From Streptomyces acidicola (GTDB lineage: Bacteria > Actinomycetota > Actinomycetes > Streptomycetales > Streptomycetaceae): a stretch of 34,587 nt of DNA. Below, in pieces: positions 22,810 through 30,306 of the stretch. A program made the translations under genes and the position numbers. The stretch lies in NCBI RefSeq assembly GCF_009377235.1, contig NZ_VMNX01000087.1, forward strand, positions 1 through 34,587, written 5' to 3'. The number at the start of each line of letters is the position of its first letter. Position 1 is the stretch's first letter. Below the pieces are notes generated by a model. The model saw only the letters and a list, made by a program, of their open reading frames with translations, made no database searches and was not told the origin of the DNA.

Positions 22810-23514
22810 GTGAATCGTGCAAAGAGCGAACCGAAGAACGGATCGATGCAGGCCACAGTGATCGCCGAAATGCGCAGGCGCATCATCAAGGGAGACATCG
22901 ATCCCGGGGCTCCGCTCTCGGAATTCGCCCTCGCCGAGGAGTTCGGCGTCAGTCGTACGCCGGTACGCGAAGCCCTCAAACAGCTGCAGACCGAAGGGCT
23001 GGTTGAAATCCGGCCACGTGTCGGGACGTTCGTCACCACCCCCTCCCGCCGCGAGATCACGGAACTCTTCGTGATGAAGGAACTCATCGAGGGCGCGGCC
23101 GCCCGCCTCCTCGCCCAGCGCGGCCGGGTCCCGGAGATCGACAAGCTCGAGCAGAATCTGCGCGAGGCCGACGAAGCGGTGGCGCGGGACGACCGGGAGC
23201 GGTATGCGGAGTTGGTCCAGGAGTTCCACGACCTGCTCATCGCCGGTGCCGACAACAGCAAGTTGGAAGCCCACTACCGGATGCTGATGAACCAGCTGGC
23301 CTACTCCCGGCTGGTCAACACGTCACTGAGTCAGCCGGGACGTGCCCTTCAGTCGGACCGCGAGCACCACATCGTCCTGGAGCTGATCCTCGAGAAGGAC
23401 GGCGACAGCGCCGAGCACGTGATGCGCGAGCACGTCAGGGCCAGCCGGCGTGCGCTGCTGGCCGGGCTGCCCATCAGTGGGCCGAACGAGAAGTTCGGCA
23501 AGACGAGTTCCTGA
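22810..23514 (+). CDS. GntR/FCD-family transcriptional regulator
   Basis: A 234-residue FadR-type regulator. The winged helix-turn-helix covers about residues 16-75: IAEMRRRIIKGDIDPGAPLSEFALAEEFGVSRTPVREALKQLQTEGLVEIRPRVGTFV, a textbook GntR domain. The C-terminal FCD ligand domain contains ELFVMKELIEGAAARL, YAELVQEFHDLLI (Asp and His of the usual metal/ligand site) and SDREHHIVLELI. It ends with the FCD-type final helix RASRRALL. I choose the GTG at 22810 with GGAGGG four bases upstream; a GTG at 22783 is also open. As the last gene of the plus arm it should control the divergent locus, probably through the palindrome at 19992-20009, with a pathway metabolite as ligand (inference). Confidence 0.9.
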   Translation: MNRAKSEPKNGSMQATVIAEMRRRIIKGDIDPGAPLSEFALAEEFGVSRTPVREALKQLQTEGLVEIRPRVGTFVTTPSRREITELFVMKELIEGAAARLLAQRGRVPEIDKLEQNLREADEAVARDDRERYAELVQEFHDLLIAGADNSKLEAHYRMLMNQLAYSRLVNTSLSQPGRALQSDREHHIVLELILEKDGDSAEHVMREHVRASRRALLAGLPISGPNEKFGKTSS

Positions 23515-23754
23515 TACCGGGCCAACGCCCGTTCACTGCGGGCGGATCCGGCACGACGGCAAGGCCTGCACGAAGAGGTCAACAAGCGGGACAACCACTC
23601 CCCGGTCACCGACAGCAGCCTCATCCTGCCTGACGGCGCCCCGCTCGTGGCAGCAGACGTACACAGGACTCTGACCACGACAGCCCTGTACTCCGTCGAC
23701 GGCAGCACCAAGCTGGCGAGCAGCCCCGCAGTTGCGGGGCGCGTTGGGCCTGCC
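23515..23754 (+). other. gene-free stretch with an unidentified coding remnant
   Basis: A frame reading ANARSLRADPARRQGLHEEV then NKRDNHSPVTDSSLILPDGA looks protein-like but has no start codon and merges into the IS701-type fragment. I do not recognise it. Confidence 0.3.
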
Positions 23755-23883
23755 ATGGAGAGGGAAGTCGACGCAGGGCTGTGGGCTGCTGAGCTGGAGT
23801 CGTTGCTGCTGCAGGTCGGAGTGCGCTTCGGCCGCGTCGAGCCACGGTGGAGGATGCGCGACAACGTACGCGGGCTGCTGGTC
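23755..23883 (+). pseudogene. N-terminal fragment of an IS701-family transposase
   Basis: ATG at 23755 begins MEREVDAGLWAAELESLLLQ, followed by VGVRFGRVEPRWRMRDNVRGLL. The R-F-x-R-x-E-P-R-x-R-x-x-x-Y-V-R-G-L-L block is the start of IS701-type transposases. Homology stops after about 43 codons; the catalytic part is gone. A short C-terminal-like piece (LANWNAHGPSAAFRHSCD, ending at 24066-24068) may be the other end of the same deleted gene. Confidence 0.6.
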
Positions 23884-24034
23884 CGATGCGCGGCCTGTGC
23901 GCAGTCATGTCAGGCCGGCCGCCAGCTTGCCGGCGATCGGCGCGGCCCGTTGCGCCCCCCCAGCAGCGCGACGGGCCGTCCCTCTGCCCTGCGGGCCATC
24001 TACAGCGCTCGCCTTGGCCAACTGGAACGCTCAC

Positions 24035-24086
24035 GGGCCATCCGCGGCGTTCAGGCACAGCTGTGACTGAGCGCCGCGGATGGCCC
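24035..24086. repeat. 52-bp near-perfect palindrome with no spacer
   Basis: Arms 24035-24060 and 24061-24086 are reverse complements at 24 of 26 positions (mismatches at the 6th and 11th pair from the centre); the outer 15 bp match without error. As RNA it forms a very stable hairpin on either strand. It lies just beyond the IS701-type remnant. It may be a bidirectional terminator or an element end. Confidence 0.85.
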
Positions 24087-24458
24087 CGATGGACAACTGC
24101 GATGCTCGGTTCCTCGCGATTCCCCAGTGCTCGCGGTACGGCCGGGGTGGTTCCTGAGGCGTCGGCAGTCCTGGTGGCGAGCGCCGCCCGTGGGGCCCGG
24201 CCTCAGGCTGCTGGTGTGATTCCAGCCCGGTTGGATCGTGGCCGCCTTGAATGAAGCGACGGGCGCTCCGGGCCGCGCATGCCGATATTGCGGGGCCGCG
24301 TAATGCGTACCCGGTTGCCCGGGGGATGATGACGCCGGGTCGCGGCGGCGACGGGCGCGGTGGCGCGCTGCGCGCACACCGTCCTTGCCGCGGCCGGCGT
24401 GGCCAGGAGGGCGGCGGTGCGGTTGGGGAAGAAACGTCGGAGGGGAGTGTCTCTGGTC
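24087..24458 (+). other. gene-free stretch upstream of the GH10 gene
   Basis: No gene or known element is recognised. It should hold the xylanase promoter; GGAGGGGA at 24439-24446 is the only ribosome-site-like sequence. Confidence 0.3.
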
Positions 24459-27143
24459 ATGCGGGTACGGAGGAGCGTTGTCACCGCTGTTGTCTGCGCC
24501 CTGCTCGCTGGGGCCTCGATGTCCTGCACCGGTGACTCCGTGCCCGCACGGGGACCGGTCACGGACCTGCTCGACGGCCGGGACTGGGCCCACTTCGCCG
24601 GGGCGAAGCCGACGCGGTCAGGAGTTCGCATCACGCGCCTCGACCGGCGCATCACACAACAGGACGGCAACGGTGGGCAGCCGAATCCACCGGTGAACCT
24701 GCGCGGTCCCCACCTCGTGTTCCGGGGCGAGATCCGGATCGAGGCGCGCCTGAGACGCACGGACGGCACGGATGCCTACCTGCATCTGTACGGTGAAACT
24801 CCCGTCGTGTACGACGAGTGGCGTCACGAGCGGCGCGGCGTGCGGATCGGTGTGGCCGGCGATCGGCTCCGATTCGACCGCTGGGACGGAGACTCCAACC
24901 GGCCCGCTCTGACCCGTACCTTCGGCAAAGGCCTCGGGGACGAGGTCCGCCTCGCCATCGACGTGCGGGGGAACAGGCTGGTGCTGGAGGCCGACGGGAA
25001 CGTCGTGGGGACCGTTCCGGGGCGGGACGTCTTCGGGCATGGCCGTATCTGGTTCGGCGCGGACGCGGGGGGCGGCGGGGAAGGCTGGACGCTCGGCGAA
25101 CTCCGCGCGATGCCACTGGGTCGGGGAAAGATGTCCGTCCGGGACGCCCCCGGCCTGCAAGTACCCCGATCCACCGATGCGTTGCGTGACCTGGCGGCGG
25201 ACCTCCAGCGCCCGATCCGCCTGGGGACCGCCCTTGCTGCGGGCCCTTTGCTGACCGACAGCGCCTACCGAAGGACGGCGGGTGAGGAGTTCTCCATGCT
25301 CACGCCGGAGAACGACTTCAAGGCACAGTTCGTCCAGCCGCGGCGCGGCGTGTTCGCCTTCGAGGAAGGCGACACCCTGGTGGACTTCGCCCACGCCAAC
25401 GGGATGCAGGTGCACGCGCACACTCTCGTCTGGTTCGAGGCGCTGCCCTCATGGATGCGCGCCGAGATGACGGACGAGGACCGCAGGCGCGTCATGACGG
25501 AGCACATCCGGGCGGTCGCGGGCCACTTCCGGGGAAAGGTGGCGGAATGGGACGTGGTGAACGAGCCCATGTCCGACGAGGACGAGGACTACACCGACAG
25601 CAACCGCGGCGTGCGGCCGCACCTGTGGTTCGAGGCGATGGGCGAGCAGTACATGGACATCGCCTTCCGTACGGCCCGGGAGGCCGACCCGGATGCGGTG
25701 CTCTACCTCAACGAGTACGGGGTGGAGGAGGACGGACCGCGCTGGGACGGCCTCTACGCGCTGTTGATCCGGCTCAAGAAACGCGGCGTTCCGATCGACG
25801 GTGTCGGTTTCCAGAACCACGAGTACGCCGCCGACGACCGTACCGACCCCGAAGTCTTCCGGCGCAAGGTCCGGGCGCTGGCCGGGCTCGGCCTGAAAGC
25901 CCGAGTTTCGGAGATGGACGTCCTCGTGGGCGAGGGCGAGGAGGACGTCCAGGCCCGCCAGTTCGCAGGGAAACTCGCCGTCTGCAGGGAGGAACCCAAC
26001 TGCACCTCGTTCTCCACCTGGGGCTTCACCGACGGATACGGTTCCACGGCCGACATCCGGAACTATCCCCCGAGTCCGGGAAACGCCCTTCCCTGGGATG
26101 GGGTGTACGAGGCGAAACCCGCGTACTGGGCACTGCGTGACGTTCTAGGCCGCTCTCGCCGCCGGGCCGCGGCGAAAACGGCCTGGACAAATGAGTCCGA
26201 TGTTCGGGGCCGGTGCGCGAGCCTGAAGAGAGGGCGCTCGAGATCATGTTGTGACGCAAGACCTGAACACCCTCTTGACCGCGTTGTACGTGAAGATCGA
26301 CGACGAGATCGGAGGGACCCGGTGGAGGGGACGGCCGCCGCTGCTGACCGACTCCGAGCTCGTCTGCCTTGCCGTGGCGCAAGCCCTGCTCGGCCACCGC
26401 TCCGAGGCGCGCCGGCTGCGCTTCGCTCGCAAGCACCTGACTGGCATGTTCCCCTACCTCCCTCAACAGCCGGGCTACAACAAGCGGCTGCGAGCGGCGC
26501 TGCCCCTGGTCAAGCGGATGATCCGGAAGCTGGCCATGGACAGCGGCCTCTGGTTCGACAACCACTGGATCGTCGACTCAACGCCAGTGCCGTGCGGGAT
26601 GTCCCGTCCGACGGCCCACGTTCGGACCCCGCCGGGTGGGCCGGGTACGGCTACTGTGCCTCCCACTCGCGGTTCTTCTGGGGCCTGCGCCTCTATCTGG
26701 TCTGCACCCCGACCGGCATGCCCATCGTGTGGGCGCCGGCCAGCCCGAAGATCGGCGAACGCGAAGTCCTGGCCTCGATGCTGGAGACAGACGCCGGCCT
26801 GGTCGCCGAACGCGAGGGCATCCTGCTCATCTCGGACAAGGGCTTCGGGGGCAAGGTGTTCGAGCAGGACCTCGCCGGGCAGGGCATCGAGCTACTGCGG
26901 CCGTCCCGCAAGCGGGAGAAGGCCCGCTATGGCGAACCTACTCTCAAGAAGTTCCGCCAGCTCATCGAATCTGTCAACGACTCCTTCAAAGGCCGGCTCG
27001 ACCTGGAACAACACGGCGGCCGGACCTTCGAGGGCGTCGCCATCCGGGGCGCCCAGCGCACCCTCGCGATGACCGCGGCGATCTGGCACAGCCGCAGGAC
27101 CAGCGCCCCGGTCACCCGATCCCTGATCGCCTACGACCACTGA
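24459..27143 (+). CDS. secreted GH10 endo-beta-1,4-xylanase, reading into an IS982 element
   Basis: The first ~563 residues are a secreted endo-1,4-beta-xylanase: a signal peptide (MRVRRSVVTAVVCALLAGAS) with a possible weak lipobox at MSC, a beta-sandwich (concanavalin-like) domain at about 55-220, then a complete GH10 barrel at about 237-563. The barrel has EFSMLTPENDFK, HAHTLVWFEALPSWM, acid/base Glu369 in WDVVNEPMSD, nucleophile Glu485 in RVSEMDV, STWGFTDGYGS and KPAYWALRDVLG. The domain ends near 26150 but no stop follows; the frame continues through the left part of an IS982-type element in a non-coding frame and then enters the real transposase C-terminus, stopping at 27143 (895 codons). 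The xylanase probably lost its stop when the element inserted. Start is uncertain: ATG 24459 has a distant GGAGG, GTG 24447 a very close one. Confidence 0.82.
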   Translation: MRVRRSVVTAVVCALLAGASMSCTGDSVPARGPVTDLLDGRDWAHFAGAKPTRSGVRITRLDRRITQQDGNGGQPNPPVNLRGPHLVFRGEIRIEARLRRTDGTDAYLHLYGETPVVYDEWRHERRGVRIGVAGDRLRFDRWDGDSNRPALTRTFGKGLGDEVRLAIDVRGNRLVLEADGNVVGTVPGRDVFGHGRIWFGADAGGGGEGWTLGELRAMPLGRGKMSVRDAPGLQVPRSTDALRDLAADLQRPIRLGTALAAGPLLTDSAYRRTAGEEFSMLTPENDFKAQFVQPRRGVFAFEEGDTLVDFAHANGMQVHAHTLVWFEALPSWMRAEMTDEDRRRVMTEHIRAVAGHFRGKVAEWDVVNEPMSDEDEDYTDSNRGVRPHLWFEAMGEQYMDIAFRTAREADPDAVLYLNEYGVEEDGPRWDGLYALLIRLKKRGVPIDGVGFQNHEYAADDRTDPEVFRRKVRALAGLGLKARVSEMDVLVGEGEEDVQARQFAGKLAVCREEPNCTSFSTWGFTDGYGSTADIRNYPPSPGNALPWDGVYEAKPAYWALRDVLGRSRRRAAAKTAWTNESDVRGRCASLKRGRSRSCCDARPEHPLDRVVREDRRRDRRDPVEGTAAAADRLRARLPCRGASPARPPLRGAPAALRSQAPDWHVPLPPSTAGLQQAAASGAAPGQADDPEAGHGQRPLVRQPLDRRLNASAVRDVPSDGPRSDPAGWAGYGYCASHSRFFWGLRLYLVCTPTGMPIVWAPASPKIGEREVLASMLETDAGLVAEREGILLISDKGFGGKVFEQDLAGQGIELLRPSRKREKARYGEPTLKKFRQLIESVNDSFKGRLDLEQHGGRTFEGVAIRGAQRTLAMTAAIWHSRRTSAPVTRSLIAYDH
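26251..27143 (+). pseudogene. IS982-family transposase, one frameshift
   Basis: GTG at 26251 starts MTQDLNTLLTALYVKIDDEI and continues with RGRPPLLTDSELVCLAVAQALLGHRSEARRLRFARKHLTGMFPYLPQQPGYNKRLR and WIVDSTPVPCGMSRPT in frame 1. Near 26620 the homology moves to another frame: RSDPAGWAGYGYCASHSRFFWGLRLYLVCTPTGMPIVW, ILLISDKGFGG (catalytic Asp region), QLIESVNDSFKGRLDLEQHGGRT and the C-terminus VTRSLIAYDH. Both ends are otherwise complete, about 290 residues in total, so a single indel separates this from an intact gene. The second half shares its frame with the xylanase. Terminal inverted repeats were not identified with confidence. Confidence 0.85.
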
Positions 27144-27189
27144 TCACCGTTGGCAAGCAGTGCCTTGAGAGCCTTGTACGAGGCGATGG

Positions 27190-27786
27190 TCAACGCTTTT
27201 CGCGTCGACTGCGGATGCTCAGGGCGATGACGGAGACAAGGAACCAGAAGGCACCGAAGGCTGAGTATCCGGCGACGGCCGACAGGCTGCTCGTCGCCGA
27301 GGCGGACATGGCAGCGAAGGAGGCACCGGCGAGGACGGACAGTCCGCCACTGATGACCATGGGCCACTGGGCACCGACGGTGCGCCGGCGCCGGATCGCC
27401 ACGACGAGCTGGATCGCTCCGGAAAGGAGGGCCCAGATACCGAACACGAGCAGGGCCGTCCCGATGGTGGAGAAGGCGACGGTGATCATCCCGGCGGCGG
27501 TGGCGAGGCCGAGAGCCACGTTGGTGGTACCGACGCGGTCGGTGGAGCCGGTGCCGGCCATGCGATGTTCAAGGAGCGTGGCGATGGCGTCCCACAGGGG
27601 GTAGATCACGAGCAGCACGGCCGCGATCACTGTGGGCCTGTCCGTCGACACGAGCGAGGCGGAGGTCGTGACGACGAGTGCCACCCAGATCAGGGAGAAG
27701 GCGACTCGGATCAGGTAGAGCGATCGGAGCCCGGAGGGCGTCGTCGCGGTCGTGGTCGTGCTCGAAGTCACGGTGGTCCGAGTCAT
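27190..27786 (-). CDS. DUF308/HdeD-like membrane protein
   Basis: A 198-residue membrane protein with about six hydrophobic helices: LYLIRVAFSLIWVALVV, PTVIAAVLLVIYPLWDAIATLL, VALGLATAAGMITVAF, TALLVFGIWALLSGAIQLVVAIRRRR, WPMVISGGLSVLAGASFAAM and FGAFWFLVSVIALSI. The G-I-W-A-x-x-S-G-A-x-Q-L-x-x-A-x-R-R-R segment is typical of DUF308 (HdeD) proteins. The N-terminus is a Thr/Ser-rich hydrophilic stretch. Function is unknown; HdeD in enterobacteria belongs to the acid-stress island. It is divergent from a two-component system with repeats between them, so it is a likely target of that system. Its ribosome site is weak. Confidence 0.8.
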   Translation of the reverse strand: MTRTTVTSSTTTTATTPSGLRSLYLIRVAFSLIWVALVVTTSASLVSTDRPTVIAAVLLVIYPLWDAIATLLEHRMAGTGSTDRVGTTNVALGLATAAGMITVAFSTIGTALLVFGIWALLSGAIQLVVAIRRRRTVGAQWPMVISGGLSVLAGASFAAMSASATSSLSAVAGYSAFGAFWFLVSVIALSIRSRREKR

Positions 27787-27859
27787 CAGGTGTCCCGTTT
27801 TGTGATCGTGATGGTGTGAGACGGTCGCCTCGATGAGGAGTCTCAGTGGCCTCGGGAGG

Positions 27860-27972
27860 GGCCGTGTACTTCGAACGAAGTAGTTCTGCCATCCACTTGG
27901 AATCGAATGAGTTCTGCCGGCCCCCGTCGCCGGCAACGGGCTCGCCGTCTACATCATTCGAAGTACACGGCC
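27860..27972. promoter_or_regulatory. repeat-rich control region between DUF308 gene and two-component system
   Basis: GGCCGTGTACTTCGAA (27860-27875) recurs as its exact 16-bp reverse complement at 27957-27972. The left copy overlaps a local palindrome TACTTCG-AA-CGAAGTA (27867-27882). Between them AGTTCTGCC occurs twice (27882-27890, 27910-27918), each preceded by CGAA two bases earlier, a 28-bp period. These are strong candidates for binding sites of the NarL-type regulator encoded downstream. Confidence 0.7.
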
Positions 27973-27999
27973 GCGGCACATGTGGACGAGAATCAGACC

Positions 28000-29181
28000 A
28001 TGGTCAAGGCGCAGAACAATCAGGACCGGCCCGTGGCACCCCTGTGGGTCCGCCGCCCCGAGACTCTGCACCTCGTCGCCTATTCGGTGGCCGCGCTGGT
28101 GTTCACCGGCCAGATCGTGGCAGTGATCCTGCGAGGGTCGGATTGGCCGACGGCCCTCTCCGTGCTCCTCGCCGGTGGCGGTGTCGCCCTCTCATGGCGG
28201 AGGCCGTGGGCAGGACTGGTCGTAGCGAGCGGGGCGTCCTTCGCCGTCACAGCGGTGGGCCACGACCCCCTGTCGGTGTGGATGATGGCGGTGCTCGTGC
28301 TGTTCTCGGTCACCCTCAGGGGGAAGCAGCCGCTGGCCGGAACCGGCATCGTGGCGGCGTTCTTCCTGGGGGCGTTCATGACACTGGGAGGATTCCGTGG
28401 CGGCGCGATCGTGGGAGCCGCCGCACTCTTCTCAGCCATAGCAGGAGGTGCGACAGGGGCCGCGCTGCGCATCCATCGAGAGCACTGGCGCACCCTGGAG
28501 GAACGGGCCGAGAGCGCCATCGCCACCCGCGAGATCGAAGCCACCCGACGGGTGACCGAGGAACGACTCCGCATCGCCCGGGACCTCCACGACGTCATCG
28601 GCCACCAGGTCGCGATGCTGAGCATGCATCTCGGTGCCGCGGAGATCGGGCTGCCCGAAGACGCCGAGTCCTCCCGGCAGGCCCTCGTCTCAGCCAGGAC
28701 CAGCGCCCGCACCGTCGTCGTCGAAACGCAACGGATCCTCGCGCTCCTCCGCCTCGGTGACGACATCTCCGACGACGAGGCGCTCCGGCCGACCCCGGCG
28801 CTCAGCGGCCTGGAAGGCCTTGTCGCCTCTTTCGAGAGCATCGGCCTCGACATCCGGCCCTCCATCGACATCCCCGCCGGCTTCGTGGAGCCCAGCGTCG
28901 GCGTGACGGTCTACCGGGTCGTTCAGGAAGCACTCACGAATGCCTACCGGCATGGAGAGGGGGAGGCAACGGTGGATGTGCGCGAGCGCGACGGGAGGAT
29001 CTGCGTCACCGTGGAGAACCGTCTCGGTCATTCACTGCGCGGCTCCGGTTCGCGCAGCGGACTCGGACTCGTGGGGATGCGCGAACGCGTCGAGTCCTCC
29101 AACGGGCGGCTGACGATCGACAGTGACGACGGGCGATTCCGGGTCCATGCGGAGTTCAGCCCTCTGGGAGCCGTCGTATGA
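28000..29181 (+). CDS. two-component sensor histidine kinase (NarL-type, HisKA_3)
   Basis: A 393-residue membrane kinase. Residues ~20-160 hold about five hydrophobic helices with very short loops, so sensing is probably intramembrane. The HisKA_3 dimerisation domain has RLRIARDLHDVIGHQVAMLSMHLG with the phosphoacceptor His197. The HATPase_c domain shows VYRVVQEALTNAYRHGEG (N box), then SRSGLGLVGMRERVESSNGRL (G boxes), ending FRVHAEFSPLG. I use the ATG at 28000 (MVKAQNN), since the longer open frame would translate through the repeat-rich promoter. The TGA overlaps the regulator ATG by 4 bp. Its DesK-like build with a membrane sensor fits envelope or lipid stress sensing (inference). Confidence 0.9.
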   Translation: MVKAQNNQDRPVAPLWVRRPETLHLVAYSVAALVFTGQIVAVILRGSDWPTALSVLLAGGGVALSWRRPWAGLVVASGASFAVTAVGHDPLSVWMMAVLVLFSVTLRGKQPLAGTGIVAAFFLGAFMTLGGFRGGAIVGAAALFSAIAGGATGAALRIHREHWRTLEERAESAIATREIEATRRVTEERLRIARDLHDVIGHQVAMLSMHLGAAEIGLPEDAESSRQALVSARTSARTVVVETQRILALLRLGDDISDDEALRPTPALSGLEGLVASFESIGLDIRPSIDIPAGFVEPSVGVTVYRVVQEALTNAYRHGEGEATVDVRERDGRICVTVENRLGHSLRGSGSRSGLGLVGMRERVESSNGRLTIDSDDGRFRVHAEFSPLGAVV

Positions 29182-29840
29182 CGACGCGGATTCTGATCGT
29201 CGACGACCAGGACGAGATAAGGGTCGGCATCAAAGCGATGCTCCGGCTCGACCCAAGTCTCGTTGTTGCGGGCGATCTCTCCGATGGACTCCAGGTCGTC
29301 CCCTTTCTCCGGGGCCACCCCGTCGACCTGGTCCTCATGGACATCCGGATGCCAGGCATCGACGGTGTCGAAGCCACCCGCCGGATCCGCAAAGAGTACC
29401 CATCCGAAAAGATGAGGGTGATCGTGCTGACCACTTTCGACCAGGACGACATCGTTCTCGCCGCCCTTCGTGCGGGCGCCAACGGTTTCCTGAGCAAGAC
29501 CGTGAGCCCCACTGAACTCGTCGCCGGAATCACCGAGGTCGTTGGCGGTGGCGGTGCGCTGTCGGCGGCCGCGACGGCCGCGCTCATCGGTCACATGACC
29601 GAGAGTCCGCCCCCGGTGATCGACCAGGAACTGCTGCGACGCTTCGACGCTCTGACACCCAGGGAGCGAGACGTGGTCGTTCTCGTCGCGAGCGGTCTCG
29701 GCAACGACGAGATCGCGGCCCAGATGTCCGTGTCGCCGTTCACCGTGAAGACGCATGCGGTGCGGGCCATGACGAAGGTCGGCGCACGTGATCGAGCGCA
29801 ACTCGTCTCGTTCACCTTCCGGGCCGGCCTCTACCCCTGA
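29178..29840 (+). CDS. NarL/FixJ-family response regulator
   Basis: A 220-residue response regulator. The receiver domain has Asp9-Asp10, phosphoacceptor Asp55 in LVLMDIRMPG, Thr85/Thr86 in VLTTFDQ and Lys107 in FLSKTV, all present. A GGGGALSAAATAALIGHM linker leads to a LuxR-type helix-turn-helix (FDALTPRERDVVVLVASGLGNDEIAAQMSVSPFTVKTHAVRAMTKVGARDRAQLV, about residues 155-209). Translationally coupled to the kinase. The repeats in 27860-27972 are its most likely targets, which would make the system autoregulated and put the DUF308 gene under its control (inference). Confidence 0.93.
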   Translation: MTTRILIVDDQDEIRVGIKAMLRLDPSLVVAGDLSDGLQVVPFLRGHPVDLVLMDIRMPGIDGVEATRRIRKEYPSEKMRVIVLTTFDQDDIVLAALRAGANGFLSKTVSPTELVAGITEVVGGGGALSAAATAALIGHMTESPPPVIDQELLRRFDALTPRERDVVVLVASGLGNDEIAAQMSVSPFTVKTHAVRAMTKVGARDRAQLVSFTFRAGLYP

Positions 29841-30306
29841 GCCTGCCGAGCAGAACCCCGAAACAGGTGGCCGCCGTGGCGATGCCGAGCAGTCCGGCGG
29901 GCGGGACGGCGTCAGTGGCGGTGACGTCGCGGTGCGGGCTCTCGCTCGTCGGTGGCAACGTACGGTCGTGCTGTGGGGGCATGGGGCGAGCCTTCTGTGC
30001 GTTCCGGGACCGTTTTCGGCAGGGACGCCGGGCGGACCGGGCACGGTTCTCCGGACGTGCCACGGCCTTGGCGGATAACCAACCACCCCCGTTGCACCGC
30101 TCGTTCGACAGACCCCGATGCCCCTTGGCGCACGTCGGCGCAACGGGTGGGGCCCGATGCGCGGGATCCCGGTGGCGGTCCTGGAGCGGATTGAGGCCGC
30201 TGACCGGTGAGGGCTTGGGCGATCTCGCCGTTGGCACGGCCGACGGCGGTCAGGTCGCCTTGTCCGCTGCAGCGACCCTTGTCGCCGGCGTGGAGTTCGC
30301 CGGGGG
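29841..30306. other. 466-bp gene-free stretch
   Basis: Between the convergent response regulator and asparagine synthetase genes I see no convincing gene. A 56-codon minus-strand frame starting at 29982 (MPPQHDRTLPPTSESP..., with one hydrophobic helix) overlaps the regulator end and has weak support. Confidence 0.3.

Noticed and set aside
20217..23261. Minus-strand frames of 544 and 446 codons opposite the BCCT, SnoaL-like, reductase and GntR genes
   Set aside because: Shadow frames: Glu/Asp/Arg/His-rich composition without domains; the plus-strand genes are unambiguous.
29812..29982. A 56-codon minus-strand frame (MPPQHDRTLPPTSESP...) with one hydrophobic helix
   Set aside because: It overlaps the end of the response regulator, has no good ribosome site and matches no family I know.
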